A stretch of DNA of 64,000 nt, taken from positions 1,489,001-1,553,000 of the forward strand of contig NZ_CP144918.1 of the NCBI RefSeq assembly GCF_036700095.1, in the 5' to 3' direction. The notes below the pieces were generated by a model that searched no databases, was not told where the DNA came from, and was given only the letters and a program-made list of their open reading frames with translations. Positions within the stretch are counted from its first letter, which is position 1. The number at the start of each line of letters is the position of its first letter. The translations under genes were made by a program, and so were the position numbers. Shown here piece by piece: positions 7,602 through 18,550 of this stretch. The DNA comes from Pelagerythrobacter marensis (GTDB lineage Bacteria > Pseudomonadota > Alphaproteobacteria > Sphingomonadales > Sphingomonadaceae).

Positions 7602-9319
7602 ATGCGCTGAGCATCAGCACGGCGATCTCGACCGGCCGCGTCAACCTCATCACCAGCCGCCAGCGCTCGCTCACCGTCGCGCGCTGGCGTGTCTTGTGGC
7701 TGGCGCTGGTGTTCGCTGCGGTGGCGGCGGCCGCGCTCGTGCGGATCGGGGTGCTCGGGGTCAGCGACGGCCCGGCGACGGTCGCCTCGCTGGAAGAGGC
7801 GCTGCTTCCGCCGCGCGGCGAGATTACCGATCGCAACGGGGTCCCGCTGGCGCGCGCTTTCCCCGCCTACGCCCTGTGGTACAATCCCGACGCGCTGGGC
7901 GAAGACGGCTCGCCGCTGGTCAAGAGCGCGGCCGAGGTCGCGGCCGAACTGGCGGCCATCTTCCCCGACCTCGACCAGGCCGAAGTGGCGCAGCAGCTTG
8001 CCGCGGGCCGGCCGGGCTATATCCGGCGGCGCGTGCTGCCCGAGGATGCCAATCGCGTCCAGGCGATCGGCGAACTGGCGCTGGAAATGCCGCAGGAAAC
8101 CGATCGCTACTACCCGCAAGGATCGATGGGCGCCCACGTGCTCGGTTATGTCGATGCCGAGGGGCGGGGGCAGGTCGGCATGGAGCGGGTGCTGAACGAA
8201 CGCCTGACCGATCCGGCGCGCCGCAGCAAGCCCGTGGCGCTGTCGATCGACATGCGCGTGCAAGGCGCGCTGGAGGATGAACTGCGTCGCGGCATGCTGG
8301 CGGTCAACGCGCTCGGCGCGGCCGGGATCGTGCTCGACGTCGATACCGGCGAAGTCATGGCGCTTGCCTCCCTGCCCGAATTCAACCCGAACAAGATCGA
8401 CGCCGAAGGCGAAAAGTACATGTTCAACCGGGTGACCAACCAGGTCTACGAACTCGGTTCCACATTCAAGCCGCTGACGGTCGCCGCCGCGATCGATGCC
8501 GGGGTGGTGCGCGACTTCGGACGCCGCTATAATGCCGAACCGATCGCTATCGGACGTTTCACCATCAGGGACAGCCACCCGCTGGGCGCCACGTTGAACG
8601 TGCCCGAAACGCTGATCCATTCCTCCAACACCGTGACCGCGCGCATTGCCGACGAACTGGGACCGGCGAAGATGCGTCAGACGATGATCGATCTCGGCAT
8701 GAACGAGCGCCCCTATATCGAACTGCCGGCACGCGGCCATCCGATCTGGCCCGGCGATAACTGGCCGCGGCTGCGCAACATGACCGTCAGCTACGGCCAT
8801 GGCATCGCGGTCACCCCGCTTCACCTCGCAAGCGCCTATGCCGCGATGGTCAACGGGGGCGTGTGGCGGCCGGCGACCCTGCGCCGGCTGGAGCCGGGCG
8901 AGGCGCCCCGCGGCCGGCGCGTGTTCAAGGCATCGACCAGCGCGCGCATGCGCCAGCTGCTGCGAATGATCGCCGTCTACGGCACCGGGCGCAATGCCAA
9001 TGCCGCGGGCTATCGCGTGGGCGGCAAGACCGGGTCGGCGGAGAAGCCGGGCGCAGGCGGCTATCGGCGCTCCACCCTCGTTTCGACTTTCGCGGCGGCG
9101 TTCCCGATGGATCGCCCGCGCTATGTCGTCATCGCCATGCTGGACGAGCCCAAGGGCACGACCGCCAGTTCGTTCCAGCGCACGGCGGCCTGGAACGCCG
9201 CGCCGATCGTGGGCAACCTCGTGCCCCGGATCGGGCCGCTGCTGGGGGTCCGCCCGGACGACGCCCGCGATGTCGATATCAGCGATCTCCGGCCGCTTAT
9301 CGGGGGGATCGACAAGTGA
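7598..9319 (+). CDS. ftsI: Septal peptidoglycan transpeptidase FtsI (PBP3)
   Basis: Class B penicillin-binding protein that cross-links septal peptidoglycan with FtsW. The 573-residue protein has one membrane anchor (about residues 32-53), a non-penicillin-binding pedestal with RGEITDRNGVPLA, and a transpeptidase domain. All three active-site motifs are present: STFK (Ser288, Lys291), SSN (342-344) and KTG (477-479). The chain opens with MNALSISTAISTGR and overlaps ftsL by 4 nt. Its stop overlaps the GTG of murE. It is the expected beta-lactam target of the division machinery. Confidence 0.97.
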   Translation: MNALSISTAISTGRVNLITSRQRSLTVARWRVLWLALVFAAVAAAALVRIGVLGVSDGPATVASLEEALLPPRGEITDRNGVPLARAFPAYALWYNPDALGEDGSPLVKSAAEVAAELAAIFPDLDQAEVAQQLAAGRPGYIRRRVLPEDANRVQAIGELALEMPQETDRYYPQGSMGAHVLGYVDAEGRGQVGMERVLNERLTDPARRSKPVALSIDMRVQGALEDELRRGMLAVNALGAAGIVLDVDTGEVMALASLPEFNPNKIDAEGEKYMFNRVTNQVYELGSTFKPLTVAAAIDAGVVRDFGRRYNAEPIAIGRFTIRDSHPLGATLNVPETLIHSSNTVTARIADELGPAKMRQTMIDLGMNERPYIELPARGHPIWPGDNWPRLRNMTVSYGHGIAVTPLHLASAYAAMVNGGVWRPATLRRLEPGEAPRGRRVFKASTSARMRQLLRMIAVYGTGRNANAAGYRVGGKTGSAEKPGAGGYRRSTLVSTFAAAFPMDRPRYVVIAMLDEPKGTTASSFQRTAAWNAAPIVGNLVPRIGPLLGVRPDDARDVDISDLRPLIGGIDK

Positions 9320-10788
9320 GGCTGGGCAAGCTCGCGGCCGCCGCAGGCGTCGTGCTGGACGGCGATCCCGATCTGCAGGTGACGGGATTTGCGATCGATC
9401 ACCGCAAGGTGGCCCCGGGGACCGTGTTCGGGGCGTTCCGCGGGGCCGCGTTCAACGGCGAGGATTTCATCCCCGCGGCGATTGCCGCCGGGGCGGTCGC
9501 GGTCGTGACGCGGCCCGAAGTGGCGGTGGCAGGCGCGGTCCATGTCGCCGATGCCGAACCGCGCCGCGCCTTCGCCCGGCTCGCGGCGCGATTCTTCACA
9601 CCCGTCCCGCCGACCGTCGTTGCGGTAACGGGGACCAACGGCAAGACCTCGACCGTGGAGATGGCGCGCCAGCTGTGGCGCATGGCAGGCGAACGCGCGG
9701 CTTCGATTGGGACGCTGGGGGTCACGACGTCGGACGAGAGCATCTCGACCGGGCTCACCACGCCCGACATCGTCACCTTCCTCGCCAACATGAGCGGGCT
9801 GGCGCGCGAGGGGGTGACCCATGTCGCCTACGAAGCGTCCAGCCACGGCCTTTCGCAGTACCGCAACGAAGGGCTGCACGTTTCGGCGGCGGCGTTCACC
9901 AACTTCAGCCGCGATCATCTCGATTACCACGGCAGCATGGAAGAATACTTCGCGGCGAAGATGCGGCTGATCGACGAGGTGGTTGCGGACAGTGCGACCG
10001 TGGTGGTCTGGGCCGACGCTGGCGAGTGGGCCGGCCTGGCCGCCGAACACGCGCACAAGCGGCATCTGCGCGTGTTCACGGTGGGCGAGCATGGCGATGA
10101 CATTCGCCTGCTCGCCCGTACGCCGACTCAACTGGGGCAGGACCTGACCGTCGTTCACGAAGGGGCGCAGCGCACGATCCGCCTGCCCTTGATCGGCGCC
10201 TATCAGGCCGCCAACGCGCTGGTGGCTGCCGGCCTGGTTCTCGCCACCGGCGGCGAAGCGGGCGCCACGCTGGACAATCTTTCCCGGCTACAGCCGGTGC
10301 GCGGGCGGCTGGAGCGCGCGGCGATCGCGCCGACGGGCGCCCCCGTCTATGTCGATTACGCCCACACCGCCGATGCGCTCGAAGCCGCGATCGCGGCCCT
10401 GCGGCCCCATTGCGCGGGCCGCCTGATCGTCGTCTTCGGCGCGGGCGGGGATCGCGACGCGGGCAAGCGCGCGGCCATGGGCGAAGTTGCCGGCAGAGGG
10501 GCCGATGCGGTTATCGTCACCGACGACAATCCGCGCGGAGAGGATCCGGCGGCCATTCGCCGCGCGGTTCTGGCCGGTGCCGATGGTGCGCGGGAAATCG
10601 GCGACCGCCGCGCTGCGATAGGCGCGGCGATCGCGATGGCCGGTGCGGACGACATCGTGCTGGTGGCGGGCAAGGGTCACGAACAGGGCCAGATCATCGG
10701 AACGGGAGAAAACATGCGCGTATTGCCGTTCGACGATGTCGCCGTGGCGCGCGAATGCGCGGGCGGTACGCAGGGAGGCGCGGCATGA
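9316..10788 (+). CDS. murE: UDP-MurNAc-tripeptide synthetase MurE (meso-diaminopimelate-adding)
   Basis: Adds meso-diaminopimelate to UDP-MurNAc-L-Ala-D-Glu in the cytoplasm using ATP. The 490-residue protein has the ATP loop TGTNGKTS (105-112), the central-domain segment YEASSHGL, and DDNPRGEDP near the C-terminus; DNPR is the motif that selects diaminopimelate over lysine. The GTG start at 9316 overlaps the ftsI stop (GTGA), a coupling arrangement repeated along this cluster. The stop overlaps the murF ATG. Confidence 0.97.
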   Translation: MRLGKLAAAAGVVLDGDPDLQVTGFAIDHRKVAPGTVFGAFRGAAFNGEDFIPAAIAAGAVAVVTRPEVAVAGAVHVADAEPRRAFARLAARFFTPVPPTVVAVTGTNGKTSTVEMARQLWRMAGERAASIGTLGVTTSDESISTGLTTPDIVTFLANMSGLAREGVTHVAYEASSHGLSQYRNEGLHVSAAAFTNFSRDHLDYHGSMEEYFAAKMRLIDEVVADSATVVVWADAGEWAGLAAEHAHKRHLRVFTVGEHGDDIRLLARTPTQLGQDLTVVHEGAQRTIRLPLIGAYQAANALVAAGLVLATGGEAGATLDNLSRLQPVRGRLERAAIAPTGAPVYVDYAHTADALEAAIAALRPHCAGRLIVVFGAGGDRDAGKRAAMGEVAGRGADAVIVTDDNPRGEDPAAIRRAVLAGADGAREIGDRRAAIGAAIAMAGADDIVLVAGKGHEQGQIIGTGENMRVLPFDDVAVARECAGGTQGGAA

Positions 10789-12257
10789 ACGCCCATCGCG
10801 CATTGCGCGCCTGGCCCGTTCGCCCGCGCGACCGCATGGGCCTGGCGCTGTGGGATGCGCCGGCGCTGGCGCAGGCGATGGGCGGCACGCACAGCGGCCC
10901 GTTCCAGGTCTCCGGCGTGGAGATCGATTCGCGCGATGTCCGCTCGGGCGACCTGTTCTTCGCGCTCAAGGGGGAAAGCACCGACGGCCATCGCTTTATC
11001 GACAAGGCTTTCGCCAACGGCGCGGCCGCGGCGGTGGTGGACCGCCCGGTCGACTGGCCGCATATCCTGGTGGCCGATACCAATGCCGCGCTCGATGCGC
11101 TCGCTTCGGCGGCGCGCACGCGTTCGGCAGCGACGCGTATCGGCGTCACCGGCTCGGTCGGCAAGACCGGCGTGAAGGAAGCGATCTTTGCCGCGCTCGA
11201 CCGTGCCAGCCGCGGGCAGGCGCATCGTTCGGTGCGCAGCTACAACAATCACGTCGGGGTGCCGCTCAGCCTGGCACGGATGCCCGCGCGCAGCCGCTTC
11301 GGCGTGTTCGAGATGGGGATGAACCACGCCGGCGAGATCGCCGCGCTGACCGGGCAGGTTCGGCCCCATGTGGCGGTCGTGACCGCGATCGCGCCCGCGC
11401 ACATCGAAAACCTCGGTAGCGAAGAGGCGATCGCGGACGCCAAGGCGGAGATCTTCGCCGGCCTCGAACCCGGCGGGTTTGCCGTCATTCCGGCGGATTC
11501 GCCGCATTACGAGCGCCTGCGCGACCGCGCGCTGGCAGTCGGTGCGAAAGTGCTTTCGTTCGGCCGCGCGGCCCATGCCGACGTGCGCCTGCTCGACGCG
11601 ATCCCCTCCGCGAACGGGGGCGCCCTGGTGACCGCGGATTTCGGCGACACGCGGCTGTGCTATTCGGTGGCGGAACCGGGTGAGCACTGGATCGCGAATT
11701 CGCTCTGCGTCATGGCGGCGGTGCGTGCGGCGGGGGGCGATCTCGCGTCCGCCGGGATCGCGCTGGCGGAAATGGGCGGGCTGAAAGGGCGCGGCGCGCG
11801 GCACCGGATCGCCGCGAGCGGCGGCCACGCCCTGCTGATCGACGAAAGCTACAACGCCAATCCCGCATCGATGCGCGCGACACTGCATCAGCTCGGCCAG
11901 ACGCCCGCCGCGCGGCGCATCGCGGTGCTCGGTAGCATGAAGGAACTGGGCGATTTCGCCCCGGCATTCCACGCCCAGCTGGCCGAGCCGCTGGCGGAGG
12001 GGAAGGTCGATCACGCGGTGCTGGTCGGCGAAGAGATGCGCGCGCTGGCACGGGACTTGGGGAAAGGCGCGGGTAATGCGCTTGCGGGCGGGCTGACCTT
12101 CGCCCATTGCGATGGGCCTGCCGAAGCGATCGCGGCGCTCGAGGAATTCGGCATCGCGGCGGGCGATGCGATCCTGGTCAAGGGCTCCAATTCGGTCGGG
12201 CTGGGCAGGCTGGTGACACATTTCGCCTCCAGGAATGCTGGGGGCCGGGAAGGCTGA
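10785..12257 (+). CDS. murF: UDP-MurNAc-tripeptide:D-Ala-D-Ala ligase MurF
   Basis: Completes the UDP-MurNAc-pentapeptide by adding D-Ala-D-Ala, the product of Ddl encoded further down. The 490-residue protein contains EIDSRDVRSGDLFFALKGE (uridine-binding domain), TGSVGKT (122-128, ATP loop), NHVGVPLSL and the C-terminal DESYNANPASMRA. The ATG at 10785 overlaps the murE stop; an in-frame ATG 17 codons later (MGLALWDAP) is a possible alternative start closer to the family's usual N-terminus. mraY begins immediately after the stop. Confidence 0.96.
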   Translation: MNAHRALRAWPVRPRDRMGLALWDAPALAQAMGGTHSGPFQVSGVEIDSRDVRSGDLFFALKGESTDGHRFIDKAFANGAAAAVVDRPVDWPHILVADTNAALDALASAARTRSAATRIGVTGSVGKTGVKEAIFAALDRASRGQAHRSVRSYNNHVGVPLSLARMPARSRFGVFEMGMNHAGEIAALTGQVRPHVAVVTAIAPAHIENLGSEEAIADAKAEIFAGLEPGGFAVIPADSPHYERLRDRALAVGAKVLSFGRAAHADVRLLDAIPSANGGALVTADFGDTRLCYSVAEPGEHWIANSLCVMAAVRAAGGDLASAGIALAEMGGLKGRGARHRIAASGGHALLIDESYNANPASMRATLHQLGQTPAARRIAVLGSMKELGDFAPAFHAQLAEPLAEGKVDHAVLVGEEMRALARDLGKGAGNALAGGLTFAHCDGPAEAIAALEEFGIAAGDAILVKGSNSVGLGRLVTHFASRNAGGREG

Positions 12258-13328
12258 ATGCTTTACCTTATCGCCGAATGGCTGGGTTTCGAAGGCGCTC
12301 TCAATCTCGTCCGCTATCAGACGTTCCGCGCCGGGGCGACGCTGATGACGGCGCTGTTGATCGGCCTGCTGATCGGCCCGCGCTTCATCAACATGCTGCG
12401 CGTGCGGCAGGGCAAGGGGCAGCCGATCCGCGAAGACGGGCCGCAGACCCACTTCGCCAAGCGCGGGACGCCGACGATGGGCGGGCTGATGATCCTCGCC
12501 TCGCTGCTGATCGCCATGCTGCTGTGGATGGATCTGCGTAATCCCTTCGTCTGGGCCTGCCTGGCAGTGACGGCCGGGTTCGGCACGATCGGATTTCTCG
12601 ACGATTACGACAAGATCACGAAGGCCAGCCATCGCGGCGTTTCGGGCAAAGTGCGCCTCCTGCTCGAATTCGCGGTCGCCGGCGTCGCCGCATGGATCGT
12701 CGTGGGGCAGATCAACACGTTCCTCTACGTCCCGTTCTTCAACAACCTGGGGTTCGAACTCGGCTGGTTCTACTACGTCTTCGCCGCCGTGGTGATCGTG
12801 GGCGCGGGCAATGCGGTCAATCTGACCGACGGGCTGGACGGGCTGGCGATCATGCCGGTGATTATCGCGGCGGGCACTTTTGCCCTGATCGCCTACCTCG
12901 TCGGCCGGGTCGACTATTCTGCCTATCTGGGCATTCCGCACGTTGCCGGCGCCGGCGAGCTGGCGATTTTCTGCGCCGCGATCATGGGGGCAGGGCTTGC
13001 GTTCCTGTGGTTCAACGCGCCGCCGGCGGCCGTGTTCATGGGCGATACCGGCAGCCTCGCGCTCGGCGGCGCGCTGGGCGCGATCGCGGTTGCCAGCCAC
13101 CACGAAATCGTGCTCGCTATCGTCGGTGGCCTGTTCGTGGCAGAGGCGCTGTCGGTGATCATCCAGGTGTTCTGGTTCAAGCGCACGGGCAAGCGGATTT
13201 TCCGCATGGCCCCGATCCACCATCATTTCGAACAGCTCGGCTGGAGCGAGAGCAAGGTCGTGATCCGGTTCTGGATCATCTCGATCGTGCTCGCGCTGAT
13301 GGGCCTGGCGACGCTGAAGCTGCGATGA
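12258..13328 (+). CDS. mraY: Phospho-MurNAc-pentapeptide translocase MraY
   Basis: Integral membrane enzyme that transfers phospho-MurNAc-pentapeptide to undecaprenyl phosphate, forming lipid I. The 356-residue protein is almost entirely hydrophobic, with about ten membrane helices. Active-site loops are visible: DDYDKITK (115-122), [25 protein letters not shown] and [13 protein letters not shown]. The ATG follows the murF stop with no gap, and the stop overlaps murD by 4 nt. Confidence 0.98.
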   Translation: MLYLIAEWLGFEGALNLVRYQTFRAGATLMTALLIGLLIGPRFINMLRVRQGKGQPIREDGPQTHFAKRGTPTMGGLMILASLLIAMLLWMDLRNPFVWACLAVTAGFGTIGFLDDYDKITKASHRGVSGKVRLLLEFAVAGVAAWIVVGQINTFLYVPFFNNLGFELGWFYYVFAAVVIVGAGNAVNLTDGLDGLAIMPVIIAAGTFALIAYLVGRVDYSAYLGIPHVAGAGELAIFCAAIMGAGLAFLWFNAPPAAVFMGDTGSLALGGALGAIAVASHHEIVLAIVGGLFVAEALSVIIQVFWFKRTGKRIFRMAPIHHHFEQLGWSESKVVIRFWIISIVLALMGLATLKLR

Positions 13329-14701
13329 TCGTCTCGCCGGCCTTCTCCGGCAAGCGCTTTGCCGTCCTCGGCCTCGCCCGATCGGGTCTGGCCGCGGCGG
13401 AAACCCTGCTGGCGAGCGGGGCGGAAGTGGTCGCGTGGGACCGGCAGGATGTCGCGCGCGAGAAGCTGGCGGGCCGCGCGCGTCTGGCCGATCCGCTGGA
13501 GCTGGATCTGACCGGGTTCGACGGGATCGTCGCTTCGCCCGGCGTGCCGCTCAACACGCATCCGATTGCCGAGCGTGCGCGGCGTTTCGGGGTGCCGGTG
13601 ATCGGCGATATCGAACTGTTCGCGCAGGCGCGCGCCGCTTTGGCGCCGCACAAGGTGATCGGCATCACCGGTACGAACGGGAAATCGACCACGACGGCGC
13701 TGGTCCACCATATCCTCGAAAGCGCGGGGATTCCGGCGCGCATGGGGGGCAATATCGGCCTGCCGATCCTGGCGCAGGAGCCGCTGCCGCAAGGCGGGAC
13801 CTATGTGCTCGAACTCTCGAGCTACCAGATCGACCTGACCCGCTCGCTGGCCTGCGAGGCGGCGGCCCTGATCAATATCACGCCGGATCATCTCGACCGA
13901 TACGATGATTTCGCGGCCTATGCCGCGTCGAAGGCGCGCCTGCTGGCGATGCAGACGCCCGACCAGTTCGCCGTCTTCGGCTGCGCCGATGCGCCGACCG
14001 AGGCGGTTTGCGCCGCCGAACGGGCGCGGCGCGCAGCCGGGCGCGCGATCTGTGCGGATCGTGCCGGCCTGGCGGAGCGGCAGGCGGAATGGCCAGCGCT
14101 CCAGGGGCCGCACAATCTCGAGAACGCTGCGGTCGCTGCGGCGCTGTGTGCCGAGCTGGGCGTCGACCGGGACGAGATTCGCGCCGCGATGGCCAGCTTT
14201 CGCGGCTTGCCGCACCGGATGGAAGTGGTCGCCGAACATCGCGGCGTCCTGTTCGTCAATGACAGCAAGGCGACCAACCAGGCTTCCACCGCCCCCGCGC
14301 TCGCGGCCTATCCGCCCGAACCCGGGGCGGCGGGCGGCGCACGCCCCCGGGTGCACTGGATCGTCGGCGGGTTGCCGAAAGAAGACGGGCTGGGCGAATG
14401 CGAGGCGCATCTGGGCAATGTCGCCGCCGCCTATACCATCGGCGAGGCCGGACCCCGCTTTGCCGAACTGCTGAGCGGGCAAGTGCGGGTGGAGCGGGCC
14501 GAGCTGATGTGCCAGGCGCTGCGCCTTGCCTATGCCGCTGCGCGGCCCGGCGACGTCGTCCTGCTTTCGCCCGCCTGCGCCAGTTTCGATCAGTTCCGCG
14601 ATTACGAGAAGCGGGGCGAATATTTTCGCGAGATCGTGGCCATGTTGATCGGCGAGCCGGCGCGGCCGGACGAATCGTTTTCGGGGAAATCGGCGGCATG
14701 A
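13325..14701 (+). CDS. murD: UDP-MurNAc-L-alanine:D-glutamate ligase MurD
   Basis: Adds D-Glu to UDP-MurNAc-L-Ala. The 458-residue protein starts with a Rossmann-like UDP-binding region ([17 protein letters not shown]), then TGTNGKST (115-122) for [11 protein letters not shown], and the C-terminal NDSKATN. An Ala/Gly-rich insertion near [15 protein letters not shown] lengthens a C-terminal loop relative to typical MurD. Start and stop both overlap the neighbouring genes by 4 nt. Confidence 0.97.
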   Translation: MIVSPAFSGKRFAVLGLARSGLAAAETLLASGAEVVAWDRQDVAREKLAGRARLADPLELDLTGFDGIVASPGVPLNTHPIAERARRFGVPVIGDIELFAQARAALAPHKVIGITGTNGKSTTTALVHHILESAGIPARMGGNIGLPILAQEPLPQGGTYVLELSSYQIDLTRSLACEAAALINITPDHLDRYDDFAAYAASKARLLAMQTPDQFAVFGCADAPTEAVCAAERARRAAGRAICADRAGLAERQAEWPALQGPHNLENAAVAAALCAELGVDRDEIRAAMASFRGLPHRMEVVAEHRGVLFVNDSKATNQASTAPALAAYPPEPGAAGGARPRVHWIVGGLPKEDGLGECEAHLGNVAAAYTIGEAGPRFAELLSGQVRVERAELMCQALRLAYAAARPGDVVLLSPACASFDQFRDYEKRGEYFREIVAMLIGEPARPDESFSGKSAA

Positions 14702-15924
14702 GCGCGACCCAGCCCTATATCCCGCGCGCGGGCGAACGCGGCCCGCGGCAGGACCGTTTCCGCACCTCCCGCCGTGCGGAACTGAAGATCTGGTGGCGCG
14801 AGATCGACCGTGTGTTGCTGTTCCTGATCCTCGCCCTGATGGCGGTGGGCGCCGCCGCCGTGGCCGCGGCATCGCCGGCCAGCGCGCGCCGCCTGTCGAC
14901 CGCGACGCAATCGCTGCCGGACCTCTATTTCTACTGGGCCCATCTGCGGTGGCAGGTCGTGGGCCTGGGCGCGATGTTCGGCGCGGCAATGCTCTCGCGC
15001 GAGAATGCGCGGCGCGTCGGCATTCTGCTGTTCGCCGGAATGTTCGCGATGCTGATGCTGGTGCCGCTTGCCGGGTTCGAGGTGAACGGCGCGAAACGAT
15101 GGATCGACGTGGGATTTTCCTTCCAGCCGTCGGAATTTCTGAAACCCGGATTCGCGATTACCCTGGCCTGGATCATCGCCTGGCGCACGCGCGATCCCAA
15201 TATTCCGGTGCTGACGATCGTCACCGGCATCATGGCGGCGGTGGGCTTTATGCTGATGCTTCAGCCCAATCTGGGCGACACGGTTCTGTTCGCGGGCGTA
15301 TGGTTCGCGCTGATCGTCCTGTCCGGCGTTTCGACCCGGCGGTTGGGCGCGGTGATCGGTGCGGGCGTGGCGACCGCGGTTCTGATCTACCTGTTCTACG
15401 AAAACGGCCGCAATCGGATCAACGATTTCCTCGGCGGCGGGACGGCGTTCGACCAGGTGGACCTGGCCCAGCGCACGCTTCTCGCCGGGGGATGGACCGG
15501 CAGCGGGCTGTGGCTGGGCATTCGCAAGATGAGCCTGCCCGAAGCGCATACCGACTATATCTTCTCCGTCATCGGGGAGGAATTCGGCCTGCTCGTATGC
15601 GGCGTGATCGTCCTGCTCTATCTGGCAATCGTGGTGCGCGTGCTTGTCCGCCTTGCCGATGAAGAGGACCTTTTCACCCTGCTGGCGGGGGCCGGCCTGG
15701 CGGTGCTGATCGGGGGGCAGGCCTTCATCAACATCCTCGTCAACCTGCAACTCGCCCCGTCGAAAGGGATGACGCTGCCGCTCGTGTCCTACGGCGGCTC
15801 CTCGACCATAGCGGTCTGCCTGACGGTCGGCCTTCTGCTGGCGATCACCCGGCGCAATCCCTTCCTGAAACGTGGTACGCCGGGCCTGTGGCAGCGACTT
15901 TTCGGACGGGAGGCGCAGATATGA
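14698..15924 (+). CDS. ftsW: Peptidoglycan glycosyltransferase FtsW (SEDS family)
   Basis: SEDS-family lipid II polymerase of the divisome. The 408-residue protein has about ten membrane helices after a basic cytoplasmic tail. Diagnostic segments are [20 protein letters not shown], the stretch [28 protein letters not shown] and the C-terminal [11 protein letters not shown]. It sits between murD and murG with ATGA overlaps at both ends, the usual dcw position, and would work with FtsI encoded upstream. Confidence 0.97.
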   Translation: MSATQPYIPRAGERGPRQDRFRTSRRAELKIWWREIDRVLLFLILALMAVGAAAVAAASPASARRLSTATQSLPDLYFYWAHLRWQVVGLGAMFGAAMLSRENARRVGILLFAGMFAMLMLVPLAGFEVNGAKRWIDVGFSFQPSEFLKPGFAITLAWIIAWRTRDPNIPVLTIVTGIMAAVGFMLMLQPNLGDTVLFAGVWFALIVLSGVSTRRLGAVIGAGVATAVLIYLFYENGRNRINDFLGGGTAFDQVDLAQRTLLAGGWTGSGLWLGIRKMSLPEAHTDYIFSVIGEEFGLLVCGVIVLLYLAIVVRVLVRLADEEDLFTLLAGAGLAVLIGGQAFINILVNLQLAPSKGMTLPLVSYGGSSTIAVCLTVGLLLAITRRNPFLKRGTPGLWQRLFGREAQI

Positions 15925-17132
15925 CGGGCGGAGCGAACCGGCACTACGTTCTCGCCGCCGGCGGCACCGGCGGGCATCTCATCCCCGCTTTCGCCCTGGC
16001 GACCGAACTGGAGCGGCGCGGCCACCACGTCGCGCTCATCACCGACCGGCGCGGGGCGGATATCCCCGGCAAGCCGTCGTTCCTGCCCGCACATGTCCTG
16101 CCCGCAGGCCGTTTCGGCAAGAACCCGCTGCGCTGGCCGGGCGGATTGCGTGCCGTTCTGGAAGGGCGCAAGATGGCGCTGCGCCTGTTCGAGAGTTTCG
16201 AGCCGAGCGCGGTCGTCGGGTTCGGCGGCTATCCCGCCCTGCCGGCGCTGCTGGCGGCGACATCGGCCGGAATTCCCAGCGTCGTGCACGAACAGAACGC
16301 GGTGCTCGGGCGGGTCAACCGCCTGCTCGCCGGCCGGGTCCAGGCGATCGCGACCGCCTATCCCGAAATCGCGCGCCTCAAGGGCCGCCATGCGGACAAG
16401 GTCCACCTTGTCGGCAACCCCGTGCGGGCCGAAGTCCTGACGCTGCGCGACGAGGATTTTCCGCCGCTGGCGGAGGACGGGCTGTTCAAGGTGCTCGTGA
16501 CCGGGGGCAGCCAGGGCGCACGGGTGCTGAGCGAGATCGTGCCCGATGGCCTCGCCATGTTGCCCCCGGCGCTGCGTCAGCGGCTCCAGGTGACGCAGCA
16601 GTGCCGGCCGGAGGATATCGAGGCGGTCCGCGACCGTTACCGCAGCCACGACATTCCGGCCGAGCTTGGCACCTATTTCGAGGATATGGCCGCCCGCCTT
16701 GCCGATGCGCACCTGTTCATCGGCCGTGCCGGCGCGTCGACCATTGCCGAACTGACCGCCGTGGGCCGCCCGGCGATCCTGATCCCCCTGCCGATCGCGA
16801 CCGACGACCATCAGGCGGCGAACACGCGCGAGGTGACGAAAGCCGGCGGCGCGCGGATGATCCGGCAGGAGAAGTTCGCGCCCAAGGAACTCGCGAAGCA
16901 GATCCAGGTCCTGGCGCAGAATCCGCAAGCGCTCGCCAATGCCGCCCATGCGGCGTGGAACTGCGGCCGGCCGGATGCGGCGAAAGACCTTGCGGACCTG
17001 GTCGAAAGTTTCGGCGGGGCGGAGATGATGGACGTCATCCGCGTCGGCGCCGGCACCGCCCGCGGCACCGCCCAGGGCGCTCCCGCCGGGCAGGGCGCGG
17101 CGCGCGACAGCCAGGGGAAAACGGCGGCATGA
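15921..17132 (+). CDS. murG: UDP-GlcNAc:lipid I GlcNAc transferase MurG
   Basis: Peripheral membrane GT28 glycosyltransferase converting lipid I to lipid II with UDP-GlcNAc from the GlmU pathway. The 403-residue protein has the N-terminal G-loop [12 protein letters not shown] (GGTGGH at 14-19), [28 protein letters not shown], and in the C-terminal domain [10 protein letters not shown] and [11 protein letters not shown]. The start at 15921 (MTGGANRHY) gives the ATGA overlap with ftsW. The C-terminus carries an extra Gly/Ala-rich tail of about 30 residues before the murC overlap. Confidence 0.97.
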   Translation: MTGGANRHYVLAAGGTGGHLIPAFALATELERRGHHVALITDRRGADIPGKPSFLPAHVLPAGRFGKNPLRWPGGLRAVLEGRKMALRLFESFEPSAVVGFGGYPALPALLAATSAGIPSVVHEQNAVLGRVNRLLAGRVQAIATAYPEIARLKGRHADKVHLVGNPVRAEVLTLRDEDFPPLAEDGLFKVLVTGGSQGARVLSEIVPDGLAMLPPALRQRLQVTQQCRPEDIEAVRDRYRSHDIPAELGTYFEDMAARLADAHLFIGRAGASTIAELTAVGRPAILIPLPIATDDHQAANTREVTKAGGARMIRQEKFAPKELAKQIQVLAQNPQALANAAHAAWNCGRPDAAKDLADLVESFGGAEMMDVIRVGAGTARGTAQGAPAGQGAARDSQGKTAA

Positions 17133-18550
17133 AGGGGGTCGCAACCGATATCGGGACGATCCATTTCGTTGGCATCGGCGGGATCGGCATGTCGGGCATT
17201 GCCGAGGTCATGCACAACCTCGGCTATTCCGTGCAGGGGTCGGACCTGGCCGAAAGCGCGACGGTCGAGCGGCTGCGCGCGCGCGGGATAAAGGTCACGA
17301 TCGGACAGGCGGCCGACAACGTGGAAGGCGCCGCGGTCGTGGTCACCTCGACCGCGGTGAAGCGCACCAATCCCGAAGTCGTCGCCGCGCTGGAAAACCG
17401 CATACCCGTGGTGCGGCGGGCGGAAATGCTCGCCGAACTCATGCGGCTGAAGAACACCGTTGCGGTGGCCGGCACGCATGGGAAGACCACGACGACCAGC
17501 ATGATCGCCGCGCTGCTCGATGCCGGCGGGATCGATCCGACGGTGATCAACGGCGGCATTATCGAACAGTACGGTTCGAACGCGCGCCTGGGCGACAGCG
17601 ACTGGATGGTGGTGGAGGCCGACGAGAGCGACGGCAGTTTCCTGCGGCTCGACGGCACGATCGCGGTGGTGACCAATATCGATCCCGAGCACCTCGACCA
17701 CTACGGCGATTTCGACGGGGTGAAGGACGCTTTCGTCGAGTTCATTCACAACGTGCCGTTCTATGGCGCGGCGATCCTGTGCATCGATCATCCCGAAGTG
17801 CAGGCGGTGACCGGCAAAGTGCGCGACCGGCGGGTCGTGACTTACGGCTTTTCGCTCCAGGCCGATGTCTGCGCGGTCAATGTCCAGCCCAACGGGGGCG
17901 GCAACCGCTTCGACGTCGTGGTTCGCCAGCGCATGGGGGAGGATCGGCGGATCGAAGGCGTCCACTTGCCGATGCCGGGCCGCCACAACGTCCAGAACGC
18001 GCTGGCGGCGATCGCGGTGGCGATCGAGATGGGGTGTTCGGACGAGACGATCTGCAACGGCTTCGGTCAGTTCGGCGGCGTGCGGCGGCGCTTCACCCGG
18101 GTCGGCGAAGTCGCCGGCGCGACCGTGATCGACGACTACGCGCACCATCCGGTGGAAATCCGGGCCGTCCTGTCCGCCGCGCGCGAGAGCGTGGCGGGCC
18201 ATGTCTCCGGACGCGTGATCGCGGTCATGCAACCGCATCGCTATTCGCGCCTGAACGATCTGATGGACGACTTCCAGAACTGCTTCAACGATGCCGACCG
18301 GGTCTATGTCACCCCGGTCTATGCCGCCGGCGAAGACCCGGTTCCGGGGGTCGATGCGCAGGCGCTGGTCGCGGGCCTGAAGTCGCGCGGCCATCGTGCG
18401 GCGACGACCGTTGCCGACCAGGACGAACTGGCCCGGGCGCTGGCGGAGGACCTGGGCGAAGGCGACCTGGTCGTCTGCCTCGGCGCGGGCGACATTACCA
18501 AGTGGGCCGCGGCCCTGCCCGATGCGATACTGCGGGAGCGCGGCCGATGA
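17129..18550 (+). CDS. murC: UDP-MurNAc:L-alanine ligase MurC
   Basis: First amino-acid-adding Mur ligase. The 473-residue protein begins with the UDP-binding motif [16 protein letters not shown], followed by the ATP loop [11 protein letters not shown] (from residue 115), [10 protein letters not shown], and [10 protein letters not shown] in the C-terminal domain, with QPHRYSR nearby. ATGA overlaps with both murG and murB support one polycistronic message. Confidence 0.98.
   Translation: MKGVATDIGTIHFVGIGGIGMSGIAEVMHNLGYSVQGSDLAESATVERLRARGIKVTIGQAADNVEGAAVVVTSTAVKRTNPEVVAALENRIPVVRRAEMLAELMRLKNTVAVAGTHGKTTTTSMIAALLDAGGIDPTVINGGIIEQYGSNARLGDSDWMVVEADESDGSFLRLDGTIAVVTNIDPEHLDHYGDFDGVKDAFVEFIHNVPFYGAAILCIDHPEVQAVTGKVRDRRVVTYGFSLQADVCAVNVQPNGGGNRFDVVVRQRMGEDRRIEGVHLPMPGRHNVQNALAAIAVAIEMGCSDETICNGFGQFGGVRRRFTRVGEVAGATVIDDYAHHPVEIRAVLSAARESVAGHVSGRVIAVMQPHRYSRLNDLMDDFQNCFNDADRVYVTPVYAAGEDPVPGVDAQALVAGLKSRGHRAATTVADQDELARALAEDLGEGDLVVCLGAGDITKWAAALPDAILRERGR

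Noticed and set aside
7322-8824. 500-codon minus-strand frame opposite ftsI
   Set aside because: Shadow of a gene with all three PBP motifs; composition is His/Arg/Gly-rich without domain features.
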